A DNA stretch of 64,000 bases. Source: Cognatilysobacter bugurensis (lineage in GTDB: Bacteria; Pseudomonadota; Gammaproteobacteria; Xanthomonadales; Xanthomonadaceae). The notes beneath the pieces were generated by a model. That model made no database searches and was not told the origin of the DNA. It saw only the letters and a program-made list of their open reading frames with translations. Below are positions 15,299-23,496 of this stretch, piece after piece. Location: assembly GCF_014652095.1 (NCBI RefSeq), contig NZ_BMYD01000004.1:62001-126000 (forward strand), given 5' to 3'. Made by a program: the position numbers and the translations under genes. How positions within the stretch are numbered: the stretch's first letter is position 1; every line of letters starts with the position of its first letter.

Positions 15299-18200
15299 AT
15301 GCGTCCGTTTCCTGCCCTCGCCTGCGCGCTGAGCCTGTTTGCCGCGTTGCTTTCGTCGCCGGTCGCTTCGTCGCCGATCGCGGTGCCGGCCGCGCACGCG
15401 TCGCCGCGCGATTTCTATTTCAGCCGCCTCGGCCGCGAGCACGGCCTGCGCCAGAACTCCGTCACCGCGATGGTGCAGGATCCGCAGGGCTTCGTCTGGG
15501 TCGGCACGCAGGGCGGCCTGCACCGCTTCGACGGCAGCCGCTACGCGAGCTTCCGCCACGACCCTCGCGACCCGGCCACGCTGCCCGACAGCTACATCAA
15601 AGCGCTGTCGATCGGCCCCGACGGCGCGCTGTGGATCGGCACGAACGCGCAGTACGTCGCACGCCTCGACCCGGCCAGCGGTGCGATTCGCCGCTACGCG
15701 CCCGGGCGCGACGCGGCCCCGGGCGATCGCCAGGTGCGTGCGGTCCTGGCGCAGGGCGACGCCGTATGGGTCGGTACGCCTGCGGGGCTGCAGCGGCTCG
15801 ACCCGCGCACGGGTCGCTCGCGCACGGTGCTCACGCTGGACGAACGCCCCGAGGGCGTGATGCCCGCGCAGCGACTCGTGCGTGCACGCGACGGTGTGTG
15901 GTTCGGGACCTCGCAAGGGCTGTATCGCGTGACGGCCGACGGCCAGGCCCGTCGCATCGGTGCCGCCGAGCCGGTTCGCAGCCTGCACCTCGACCCGGCG
16001 GGCACGCTGTGGATCGGGCGACTGGACGGGGTCGAGCGGCTTCCACCGGGGGCCATGGCGCCTGCGCGCGCATGGCCGACGCGCGCGTCTGCCGATGACG
16101 GCGGCGATGTCCGCTCGATCGTGCAAGCGCCCGACGGCGCGCTGTGGCTCGCCGTGTTCGGGCGCGGCCTGCGGCGGTTCGACCCGCAAACGGGCGCGAC
16201 GAAGGCGCTGCGGCACGACCCCGACGCGGCGACGCCGCTGCCGGAGGACACGGTGCAGACGCTGCTCGTCGACGCAGGCGGTATGCTCTGGGCCGGCGGG
16301 ACATTCCGCGGCGTGGCGCTCACCGACACACGCGGCACGCGGTTCAACCACGTGGTCGAACCGCAGCCCCGCGCGGCCGACCACGGCGGCGACAGCGTGC
16401 GGGCGATTGCGCAGGACGACGACGGCAGCCTGTGGATCGGGACCGACACCGCGCGCCTGCTGCAGTACGAGCCCGCCTCCGACCGCTTTACCGATCGCAG
16501 CGCACTGCTGCCGCCCGCAGCGCCGGGCGCGAACAGCCCCCGCGCCCGGGTGCAGGCGATCGGCGACGCCGGCGAGCGCGCGTTCTGGTTGGGGACCAGC
16601 GACGGACTGCTGCGGCTCGACACCGCAGCGATGCGCGTGCAACCCGTCGCCTTGCCCGGGCAGCCCAACGTTGCACTGCGCAGCCTGCTCGTCGATCGCG
16701 ATGGCTCCTTGTGGCTGGGCACGAGCGGACACGGCCTGATGCACTACCGGCCGGGCAACGGCGCGCTCGTGCGCTACCCGCATCGCGCCGGCGAATCCGG
16801 CTCCCTGCCGCACCCGACCGTGTTCGCCCTCCTGCAAGATCGACAGGGGCGGCTGTGGATAGGCACCGGCGACGGTCTCGCGCGGCTCGACCCCACACGC
16901 GGCACGCTTGCCTCGTTCCGTCATTCGCCAGGCGACGCCAGCAGCCTGCCCGGCAACATCGTGCGCGCCTTGCACCAGGACGCGTCGGGGGCGATCTGGG
17001 TCGGCACGCACGCAGGGCTGAGCCGCGTGATCGAGCGACCGCACCCGGACGGCGGCACGGCGGTCGCGTTCGAGCACCCGCTGGCCGAACGCCTGGACAA
17101 CGGCGATGTGCCGGCCGTGTACACGATCGCCGAGCGCCCCGCGGGCCAGTTCTGGCTCGGCACCGACAACGGCATCGTGCGCTTCAACCCGCGCACCGGG
17201 CACAGCCGCGCCTACGGGGTCGCCGACGGGCTGCAGGACCTGGAATTCAACGGCGGCGCGGTCGCCGCACTCGCCGACGGGCGCCTCGCGTTCGGCGGCG
17301 TCAACGGCCTGAACCTGTTCGATCCCGCGCGCCTGCACGACACCGCCTACGCGCCGCCCGTGCGGCTGCTGTCTGCGCGCATCGATGCCGATGCCCCCGA
17401 CGACAGCGGCGTGTTCTGGCGTCCTGAACGTATCGACGTGCCGGCCTCGGCCGACCTCCTGCGGCTTCGCATCGGCGCGCTCGATTACGCCCCGGGTGCA
17501 CGACCGCATTACCGCTATCGACTCGAAGGCTTCGACCGCGGCTGGATCGACAACGGCACCCAGCAGGACATCACCTACACGCGTCTGCCGCCAGGCGACT
17601 ACGTGTTCCGCGCCCAGGCCGGCAGCCCGGGCCGCGGTTGGAGCGCCCAGGAACTGAACGTGCCGGTGCATGTCGCCGCACCGCTGTGGCGCCACCCACT
17701 CGCGCTCGCGGCCGCGGCTGCGTTCGTGCTCGCAGTACTGGCCGCACTCGCATGGTGGTGGCGGCTGCGCCGGCAGCAGGAGCGCGGCTATTTCGAACAG
17801 ATCCGCGAGCGTGAGGAGCGCCTCAAGCTTGCACTGTGGGCCTCCGGCGAGCAGTTCTGGGACTTCGACCTCGCCAGCCGCATGCTGCATCGCATGCAGG
17901 TCGACGAGGAGTTGGGCGCCACGCCCGGCTTCGGCGTGCAGACGCAGGTGGAGGCGAACCACGAGATCCACCCGGAAGACCTGCCGCGCGTTCTCGACCA
18001 GCTGCGCCGTCACCTGCGCGGCCAGGCGGCGCTGTTCCTGTCCGAGCATCGGATCCGGATCGCGCCCGGACGCTGGGCCTGGGTGCGCGCGCGCGGTCGG
18101 GTCGTCGAGCGCGACGCCAACGGCCAAGCTCTGCGCGTGTCCGGGACTGCACGCGACATCACCGCCAGCCGCAACGCTGAGCGCGAGCGCCGCGTGGCGA

Positions 18201-19882
18201 GCGAAGTACTTCGCAGCATGGCCGAGGCGGTCGCCGTGTTCGACCGCGATTTCACGTTCGTGGCAGTCAATCCCGCGTTCGCGCGCATGACCGGCTATAC
18301 CGAGACCGAGGTGATCGGCCGACCGACGCGCGTGCTCGACAGCCCGCAGCACGATGCCGACTTGTACCGGCAGATGCGCGTCGAGCTCGAGCACACGGGC
18401 CGGTGGTCGGGCGAGTTGTGGCAGCAACGCAACGACGGCAGCGAGTTCCTGTGCTGGCTGCAGGCCAGCGCAGTCGAAGACAGCGGCGAAACCCGTGACC
18501 TCTATGTCGCCGTGCTCAGCGACATCACCGACCAGAAGCGCACCGAGCAGGAGCTGCGTTACCTCGCGAACTACGACACGCTCACGAGCCTGCCGAACCG
18601 CACGCTGCTCTCGGAGCGCCTGTCGCGCGCGATCGTGCGGGCGCGCCGCCACGATTCGAAGATCGCGGTGCTCTTCCTCGACCTCGATCGCTTCAAGGAC
18701 ATCAACGATTCGCTCGGCCACGCCACCGGCGACCGCATCCTGCGCGCCGCGGCCTCGCGCCTGCAGCAGACCGTCGGGCCTCAGCACACGGTGGCGCGGC
18801 TTGGCGGCGACGAGTTCACCGTGGTGCTCGAGCGCATTGCGACCGCCGAGGACGCCGAACAGATCGCGCGCGACATCATCCGCGCGTTCGGCGCGCCGCT
18901 CGACGTCGACGACCGGCACGACCTCGCGATCTCGCCGTCGATCGGCATCGCGATGTATCCCGACCATGCGCTGGTGCCGACGGATCTGCTCAAGCACGCC
19001 GACACGGCGATGTACAAGGCGAAAGCGAACGGCCGCCGCACGTTCATGCGCTACCACGACGGCATGGACGCCGAGATCCGCCGCCGCGCGACGATCTCCG
19101 GCGCGCTGCGCAAAGTGCTCGACCGCGGCGAGCTGCGCCTCGTGTTCCAGCCCAGGCTCTCGCTGCTCGATCGACGCGTCACCGGAGTCGAGGCACTGCT
19201 GCGCTGGAACAGCCCCGAGCTCGGCGACATCCCGCCTGCGCAGTTCATTCCCATCGCCGAGGAAAGCGGACTCATCCTCGAGATCGGCGAGTGGGTGCTG
19301 CGCGAGGCCTGTCGCACGCTGCAAGGCTGGCGCACGCGCGGCGTCGAAGAGCTGGCGATGGCGGTCAACGTGTCGGCACTGCAGCTGCTGCGCGGCGACC
19401 TGCCGCACGTCGTCGCACGCGTGCTCGAAGAGACCGGTGTGCCCCCGCACTGCCTGGACCTCGAGCTCACCGAGACCGTCCTCATGGCGAACGCGCAGGC
19501 CACGTCGGACACGCTGCAGGCGTTCCGCGGCCTCGGCGTCGGCCTGGCGATCGACGACTTCGGCACGGGCTACTCGTCACTCGCTTACCTCAAGCGACTG
19601 CCGATTACCGCGCTCAAGATCGACAAGGAGTTCATCGGCGACATCACCCACGATGCCGAAGATGAAGCGATCACGAGCACGGTCATCACGATGGCGCACT
19701 CGCTGGGCCTGACCGTGATTGCCGAGGGCGTCGAGACGCCAGCGCAGATGCAGTTCCTGAGCGACCACGAATGCGATGAAGTGCAGGGTTTCTGGTTCTC
19801 GCGCCCGCTCGAGGCCGACGCCTGTATTGCGTTCATCCAGGGCTGGGTGCCGCACCTCGGCAATACCCCAGTCCCGCCTTGA
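15299..19882 (+). CDS. Periplasmic propeller-Y_Y_Y-PAS-GGDEF-EAL signalling protein
   Basis: A 1527-residue membrane sensor. A signal peptide (to about residue 37) precedes roughly 13-14 repeats with L-W-I-G-T or V-W-V-G-T cores, enough for two seven-bladed periplasmic propellers. A Y_Y_Y domain (R-L-E-G-F-D-R-G-W near 745), a transmembrane helix near 800-820 and two PAS domains follow. A GGDEF domain (A-R-L-G-G-D-E-F near 1167) and an EAL domain (E-A-L-L-R-W, then L-T-E-T, D-D-F-G-T-G-Y and A-E-G-V-E) end the protein. Both output domains look catalytic. The inhibitory R-x-x-D is absent, G-P-Q-H standing in its place. ATG at 15299 is preferred over GTG at 15293. It sits between ygfB and the zap genes. 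The ligand is unknown; such propellers often sense glycans. Confidence 0.93.
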   Translation: MRPFPALACALSLFAALLSSPVASSPIAVPAAHASPRDFYFSRLGREHGLRQNSVTAMVQDPQGFVWVGTQGGLHRFDGSRYASFRHDPRDPATLPDSYIKALSIGPDGALWIGTNAQYVARLDPASGAIRRYAPGRDAAPGDRQVRAVLAQGDAVWVGTPAGLQRLDPRTGRSRTVLTLDERPEGVMPAQRLVRARDGVWFGTSQGLYRVTADGQARRIGAAEPVRSLHLDPAGTLWIGRLDGVERLPPGAMAPARAWPTRASADDGGDVRSIVQAPDGALWLAVFGRGLRRFDPQTGATKALRHDPDAATPLPEDTVQTLLVDAGGMLWAGGTFRGVALTDTRGTRFNHVVEPQPRAADHGGDSVRAIAQDDDGSLWIGTDTARLLQYEPASDRFTDRSALLPPAAPGANSPRARVQAIGDAGERAFWLGTSDGLLRLDTAAMRVQPVALPGQPNVALRSLLVDRDGSLWLGTSGHGLMHYRPGNGALVRYPHRAGESGSLPHPTVFALLQDRQGRLWIGTGDGLARLDPTRGTLASFRHSPGDASSLPGNIVRALHQDASGAIWVGTHAGLSRVIERPHPDGGTAVAFEHPLAERLDNGDVPAVYTIAERPAGQFWLGTDNGIVRFNPRTGHSRAYGVADGLQDLEFNGGAVAALADGRLAFGGVNGLNLFDPARLHDTAYAPPVRLLSARIDADAPDDSGVFWRPERIDVPASADLLRLRIGALDYAPGARPHYRYRLEGFDRGWIDNGTQQDITYTRLPPGDYVFRAQAGSPGRGWSAQELNVPVHVAAPLWRHPLALAAAAAFVLAVLAALAWWWRLRRQQERGYFEQIREREERLKLALWASGEQFWDFDLASRMLHRMQVDEELGATPGFGVQTQVEANHEIHPEDLPRVLDQLRRHLRGQAALFLSEHRIRIAPGRWAWVRARGRVVERDANGQALRVSGTARDITASRNAERERRVASEVLRSMAEAVAVFDRDFTFVAVNPAFARMTGYTETEVIGRPTRVLDSPQHDADLYRQMRVELEHTGRWSGELWQQRNDGSEFLCWLQASAVEDSGETRDLYVAVLSDITDQKRTEQELRYLANYDTLTSLPNRTLLSERLSRAIVRARRHDSKIAVLFLDLDRFKDINDSLGHATGDRILRAAASRLQQTVGPQHTVARLGGDEFTVVLERIATAEDAEQIARDIIRAFGAPLDVDDRHDLAISPSIGIAMYPDHALVPTDLLKHADTAMYKAKANGRRTFMRYHDGMDAEIRRRATISGALRKVLDRGELRLVFQPRLSLLDRRVTGVEALLRWNSPELGDIPPAQFIPIAEESGLILEIGEWVLREACRTLQGWRTRGVEELAMAVNVSALQLLRGDLPHVVARVLEETGVPPHCLDLELTETVLMANAQATSDTLQAFRGLGVGLAIDDFGTGYSSLAYLKRLPITALKIDKEFIGDITHDAEDEAITSTVITMAHSLGLTVIAEGVETPAQMQFLSDHECDEVQGFWFSRPLEADACIAFIQGWVPHLGNTPVPP

Positions 19883-19913
19883 CCGCCCCCCGCGCCCTGC
19901 TATCGTGCGGCGC

Positions 19914-20132
19914 ATGGACGCCGACCTCGCCGCGCAGCTGCAACACCTGGTGGACCGCGTTGACACGCTCGCCGAGCGCGTGCGGCGGCTCAACGACGAA
20001 AATCGGAGCCTGCGCCAGCAGCAGGAGCAACTCGCGACCGAGCGCGCTGCGCTGCTCGCGAAAAACGAGCAGGCGCGCGTTCGGGTAGAGGCGATGATCG
20101 CGCGACTGAAGTCGCTGGAGCAGCACACGTGA
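19914..20132 (+). CDS. Small ZapB-like coiled-coil protein (TIGR02449 type)
   Basis: A 72-residue protein made almost wholly of heptad-like repeats (L-A-E-R-V-R-R-L-N-D-E-N-R-S-L-R-Q), predicting one long coiled coil. It resembles the short TIGR02449/ZapB-like proteins placed directly before zapA. The stop overlaps the GTG of zapA by four bases. I infer a division-related role from that pairing and from the coiled-coil form; sequence identity to E. coli ZapB is not claimed. Confidence 0.8.
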   Translation: MDADLAAQLQHLVDRVDTLAERVRRLNDENRSLRQQQEQLATERAALLAKNEQARVRVEAMIARLKSLEQHT

Positions 20133-20437
20133 CCCGTCCGACGCCCGAGCCCGTCAGCATCCGCCTGCTCGACCGCGAATACACCGTCGGGTGCACGCCC
20201 GACGAGCGCGACAGTCTCGTCGCCGCCGCACGCTTGCTCGACACAAAGATGCGGGAAATCCGGGGCACCAACCGCATGGCGGCGCTCGACCGCGTCGCGG
20301 TGCTCGCAGCGCTGAACTTCGCGCATGAATTGCAGCAGCTGCGCCATGAGGCTGCGTCTCGCGACCGCGCGCTGTCGCGGTCCCTCGCGGATCTCAACCA
20401 GCGGTTAGACGGCCTGCTCGACAGCGCGACGCGTTGA
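20129..20437 (+). CDS. zapA: Cell division protein ZapA
   Basis: A 102-residue protein that binds and bundles FtsZ filaments at the division ring. The N-terminal I-R-L-L-D-R-E-Y-T-V-G-C-T-P-D-E-R and A-A-R-L-L-D-x-K-M-R-E-I-R are typical, followed by D-R-V-A-V-L-A-A-L-N and a C-terminal coiled coil. GTG at 20129 overlaps the preceding stop (GTGA-type). 6S RNA lies 90 bases downstream, which is the conserved zapA-ssrS-fau order. Confidence 0.92.
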   Translation: MTRPTPEPVSIRLLDREYTVGCTPDERDSLVAAARLLDTKMREIRGTNRMAALDRVAVLAALNFAHELQQLRHEAASRDRALSRSLADLNQRLDGLLDSATR

Positions 20438-20527
20438 CGCTGACGCGTCGCACACGCTGATGAATCTCGACCGACTTGTGACGACGGGCGGCTTCGTGCC
20501 CCGGCGTGCCGGGCGTATACTCGCCCC

Positions 20528-20713
20528 ACGTCCTCTGCTGTGAGCGACGGCGTGCAAAACATTCGCCTTGTCCCTTAATTACGACCGCGGGTGTGCGACG
20601 GACGCCTGGAGTGCAAGTCCGCCTTCGAGCGGAACGCCCGAAGGCGTCCCAGCGCTCCCACTTGAACCCCGGGTTCAAGGTCGTTTCGCACGCATCGCCA
20701 CGGTGGAGGACTT
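20528..20713 (+). ncRNA. ssrS: 6S RNA
   Basis: About 186 bases between zapA and fau. GTCCTC at 20530-20535 can pair with GAGGAC at 20706-20711, closing the rod-shaped RNA. The 3' half contains CACTTGAACCCCGGGTTCAAGG (about 20660-20680), a hairpin matching the CCUUGAACCAAGGGUUCAAGG block of E. coli 6S RNA. A central unpaired bubble would mimic an open promoter and trap sigma-70 polymerase. TATACT at 20516-20521 is a good -10 box for this start, with a weak -35. A T-rich tract (TTCTTTTT, 20712-20719) follows. End positions are estimates to within a few bases. The remaining bases of the 360-base zapA-fau gap show nothing else. Confidence 0.88.
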
Positions 20714-20797
20714 CTTTTTCCGATCGCGCTGCGGCGCCTGGTCGCCGCGGCGACGCGTTGCGCGTGGCCCGTCCCATCGCGAACCCACCGCCCCTGC

Positions 20798-21379
20798 ATG
20801 ACGACCGATCGCGCCGCCCTGCGCACCGAGTTGCGCGCCCGCCGCCGCGCCATCCCTGCCCCGCAACGCATTGCTGCCGCCGACGCGCTTGCCGCGCGGC
20901 TGTTTGACTTGGCGTTCGCCCCAACCACGGGTTACGTGGCCGGTTATTGGGCGCTCGACGGCGAAATCGCACTGCACGTCTGGCAAACACGCCTGCCCCG
21001 GGACTGCGTTTACTGTTTGCCTGTGCTGCAGCCGGGCACGCTGAAATTTGCGCCGTGGCGCTTCGGCGATGCGTTGGTGACGAATCGCTACGGGATTCCG
21101 GAGCCTGACGTTGCGCCATCGTCGTTGCTCGACGCCGCCGACCTTGCGCTCATCGTCATGCCGCTCGTGGGCTTCGACGCAAGCGGCCACCGGCTCGGCA
21201 TGGGCGGCGGCTGGTACGATCGCACGCTTGCGTTTCGCCACGACGCCCCTGCGCCGCCGTACCTGGTGGGTGCGGCGTTCGACGAGCAACGCGTCCCCGA
21301 ACTCGACGCTGCTGCGTGGGACGTCCCGCTCGATGCGGTGTGTACGCCGACCACGACCTTCAGCTGCCGCCCCGCATGA
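20798..21379 (+). CDS. fau: 5-formyltetrahydrofolate cyclo-ligase
   Basis: This enzyme uses ATP to turn 5-formyltetrahydrofolate into 5,10-methenyltetrahydrofolate. The protein has 193 residues. The nucleotide-binding signature G-x-R-L-G-M-G-G-G-W-Y-D-R is at about 130-143, and V-M-P-L-V-G-F-D precedes it. The N-terminal basic stretch L-R-T-E-L-R-A-R-R-R is also typical. It follows 6S RNA, as in E. coli (ygfA/fau). The stop overlaps the next ATG by four bases. Confidence 0.95.
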   Translation: MTTDRAALRTELRARRRAIPAPQRIAAADALAARLFDLAFAPTTGYVAGYWALDGEIALHVWQTRLPRDCVYCLPVLQPGTLKFAPWRFGDALVTNRYGIPEPDVAPSSLLDAADLALIVMPLVGFDASGHRLGMGGGWYDRTLAFRHDAPAPPYLVGAAFDEQRVPELDAAAWDVPLDAVCTPTTTFSCRPA

Positions 21380-21846
21380 CTGCACGCCGCCGATACTGGC
21401 TCATGAAGTCCGAACCCGACGCATTCTCGATCGACGATCTCGAACGCGTGGGCACGGAGCCGTGGACCGGCGTGCGCAACTACCAGGCGCGCAATTTCAT
21501 GCGGGACGGCATGCAGGTCGGCGACGGCGTGCTGTTCTACCACTCCAACACCGCGCCGCCCGGCATCGTGGGCACCGCCACCGTCGCAAGCACGGCGTAC
21601 CCGGATCCCACACAGTTCGATCGGGACTCCGGCTACTTCGACCCGAAAGCCACGCATGAGCAACCGCGCTGGCACCTCGTCGACGTCGCATTCGAGCGCC
21701 GCTTCAAGCGCACGATCACGCTCGACGAGATCAAGGCACACGCCGATGATCTCGGCGAAGAGTTCCCGCTCATCCGGCGGGGCACGCGCTTGTCGGTATT
21801 GCCCGTGTCCGCGGCGCAGTGGCGCCACCTTCTCTCCCTCGAATGA
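21376..21846 (+). CDS. EVE domain protein
   Basis: A 156-residue protein consisting of one EVE domain, a PUA-like fold related to thymocyte nuclear protein 1 and thought to read modified nucleic-acid bases. Visible marks are [12 protein letters not shown] near the N-terminus, [23 protein letters not shown] and W-x-L-V-D-V. The ATG at 21376 overlaps the fau stop (ATGA). The fau-EVE-rpiA order is a housekeeping arrangement in this family, so a defence role is not implied by context. Confidence 0.93.
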   Translation: MTARRRYWLMKSEPDAFSIDDLERVGTEPWTGVRNYQARNFMRDGMQVGDGVLFYHSNTAPPGIVGTATVASTAYPDPTQFDRDSGYFDPKATHEQPRWHLVDVAFERRFKRTITLDEIKAHADDLGEEFPLIRRGTRLSVLPVSAAQWRHLLSLE

Positions 21847-21859
21847 CAGGAACGCCGCC

Positions 21860-22522
21860 GTGACCGAAGCCAAGCGCCAGGCCGCTGAAAAAGCCATCGA
21901 ATACGTCGAAGACGGCATGATCGTCGGCGTCGGCACGGGCTCGACCGTCGCGTACTTCATCGACGCCCTGGGCCGCATGCGCGATCGCATCCAAGGCGCC
22001 GTGTCGAGTTCCGAGCAGAGCACGCAGCGCCTGAAAGCGCTCGGCATCGACGTGCTCGATCTCAACAGCACCGGCCCGCTCTCGCTGTATGTCGACGGCG
22101 CCGACGAATGCGATCCGCACAAGCGACTGATCAAAGGCGGCGGCGCCGCGCTCACGCGCGAGAAGATCATTGCCGAGGCGAGCGCGAAGTTCGTCTGCAT
22201 CGTCGACCCCGCGAAACAGGTCGACGTGCTCGGCCGCTTTCCGCTGCCGGTCGAGGTGATCCCGATGGCACGCAGCCTGGTCGCGCGCGAAATCCTCGCG
22301 CTCACGCAGGCGCAGCCGGTGTGGCGTCAGGACGCGGAAGGCCGCGGGGTGGTGACCGACAATGGCAACGCAATCCTAGACGTGCATGGGCTGTCGATCA
22401 CTGATCCCGTCGCGCTCGAAACCACACTCAACCAGATTCCTGGCGTCGTCGCCGTCGGCCTGTTTGCGCGTCGATCGGCCGATGTGGTCATCGTTGGCGG
22501 GGAGACGGCGCGCGTGCTCTAA
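21860..22522 (+). CDS. rpiA: Ribose-5-phosphate isomerase A
   Basis: It interconverts ribose-5-phosphate and ribulose-5-phosphate in the pentose phosphate pathway. It has 220 residues, as expected. The phosphate loop [10 protein letters not shown], the catalytic D-G-A-D-E, and [11 protein letters not shown] are all present. It starts with GTG at 21860, with AGGAA about seven bases before it, 13 bases after the EVE gene, so it probably shares that transcript. Confidence 0.97.
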   Translation: MTEAKRQAAEKAIEYVEDGMIVGVGTGSTVAYFIDALGRMRDRIQGAVSSSEQSTQRLKALGIDVLDLNSTGPLSLYVDGADECDPHKRLIKGGGAALTREKIIAEASAKFVCIVDPAKQVDVLGRFPLPVEVIPMARSLVAREILALTQAQPVWRQDAEGRGVVTDNGNAILDVHGLSITDPVALETTLNQIPGVVAVGLFARRSADVVIVGGETARVL

Positions 22523-22814
22523 CGCACGCGTGCGATTGAGAACGCGCGCAGTCGGTTGGCGCTGCACTCGAGCGAGATGCCGGCGGAAGCGCTTCAGCCG
22601 TGCACTATCGAAGAAATGAGAACACGGTCGCAGTAACTTCTGTTTGACTGTCTAGCGGCGCGTCGTAGTTATCACCAAGCGCCCTCGCAAACCTGACGCA
22701 TTGCGTCACTCTCACTGCGATCGGCTGACATAAGGCGTCACGCGCAGCGGCCGGCACCGGTCGCAACCGTGATTGCAGTTTCACTTTGCATGATCCGCTG
22801 CCTGAAGCCGTGCA
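22523..22814. other. Intergenic region upstream of the pilA promoter
   Basis: About 290 bases without a credible gene. It begins with the palindrome CGCACGCGTGCG just after rpiA, too short to call a terminator. The rest is somewhat richer in A and T than its surroundings. Being upstream of a sigma-54 promoter, it should hold activator (PilR-type) sites; CTGTC near 22650 could be part of one, but I cannot support a specific site. Confidence 0.4.
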
Positions 22815-22831
22815 TTGGCACGTCTTCTGCG
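22815..22831 (+). promoter_or_regulatory. Sigma-54 promoter of pilA
   Basis: TTGGCACG-TCTT-CTGCG carries the invariant GG (22817-22818) and GC (22829-22830) with exactly ten bases between them, matching TGGCAC-N5-TTGC except for one base. It lies about 97 bases before the pilA start. Sigma-54 control of pilA through PilS/PilR is established in Pseudomonas; those regulators are not in this window. Confidence 0.8.
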
Positions 22832-22926
22832 TATGCTTTCAGTGCACGTGCAGCGTTGCACGGCAGCCGAAGGACCGGGGACCGGCTCCGCAGGCACGTG
22901 AAAAAACCACCTCTAGGGGATACACC

Positions 22927-23394
22927 ATGAAGAAGCAGCAGGGCTTTACCCTCATCGAACTGATGATCGTCGTTGCGATCATCGGCATCCTGGCCGCGAT
23001 CGCGCTTCCGGCGTATCAGGATTACACGGTCAAGGCCAAGGTCTCCGAAGCGATCCTCGCGGCCAGCCAGTGCCGTACGACCGTCGCGGAGGTTTACCAG
23101 ACTTCGACCGCGCTTCCTTCGGCCAACCAGTGGGGCTGTGAAAGCACGGCTGGCACCAAGTACGTGGCCTCGGTGGCCACGGATGCAGCCGGCGTAATCA
23201 CCGTGACAACTGCAGGCACGACGAGCACTCTGCCGACTGAAGCCGCGGGCCGCACGATCCGACTGGTGCCTTATGTGGGCGCGAACGCTGCGAGCTCGAC
23301 GAACGTTGGCCAGCAGGTCACCGAGTTCCGCTGCGGTCCGGGCGCGACCAATGGCATGCCGGCGAAGTACCTGCCGGGCTCCTGCCGCCAGTAA
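22927..23394 (+). CDS. pilA: Type IVa major pilin
   Basis: A 155-residue prepilin. The leader M-K-K-Q-Q-G is cleaved by the prepilin peptidase before F-T-L-I-E, leaving Phe1 and Glu5 of the mature protein. The hydrophobic helix [12 protein letters not shown] follows. Four cysteines sit at 49, 71, 136 and 153; the last two would close the D-region loop. A threonine-rich run near 92-104 could accept O-glycans. The C-terminus is Cys-Arg-Gln, so there is no terminal serine of the type used by TfpO. AGGGG lies seven bases before the ATG. A sigma-54 promoter precedes the gene and a strong terminator follows. Confidence 0.95.
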   Translation: MKKQQGFTLIELMIVVAIIGILAAIALPAYQDYTVKAKVSEAILAASQCRTTVAEVYQTSTALPSANQWGCESTAGTKYVASVATDAAGVITVTTAGTTSTLPTEAAGRTIRLVPYVGANAASSTNVGQQVTEFRCGPGATNGMPAKYLPGSCRQ

Positions 23395-23412
23395 TTGCTT
23401 CTTGCTGCACCC

Positions 23413-23443
23413 AAAAACCCCGGCCTCGGCCGGGGTTTTTTTT
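23413..23443 (+). terminator. Strong rho-independent terminator after pilA
   Basis: CCCCGGCC (23418-23425) and GGCCGGGG (23428-23435) form a perfect stem with a two-base loop, followed by eight T. The preceding A run lengthens the stem. It lies 19 bases past the pilA stop and would keep high pilin expression from running into the glycan genes. Confidence 0.92.
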
Positions 23444-23496
23444 GCCCGCCCGCCACGCTCGCGGACAATATCCGGCCCAACACAGACGCAATCGGA

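Noticed and set aside
14618-19450. A 1610-codon open frame on the minus strand opposite the propeller gene
   Set aside because: It is a shadow of the high-G+C codon pattern of the propeller-GGDEF-EAL gene; only its last 188 codons (ygfB) look like a real protein. The rest is Arg/Ala/Gly-rich with no domain.
20438-20797. Short open frames in the zapA-fau gap
   Set aside because: The region folds as 6S RNA and lies in the conserved place; the frames cross the RNA and have no family likeness.
21376-21846. EVE domain protein as part of a defence island
   Set aside because: EVE domains occur in modification-dependent defence systems, but here the gene overlaps fau and precedes rpiA in a conserved housekeeping order with no restriction or phage genes nearby.
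23413-23443. The pilA hairpin as an attachment or integration site for the glycan island
   Set aside because: It has a perfect terminator form with eight T, no tRNA or integrase is near, and no second copy was found at the far end of the island.
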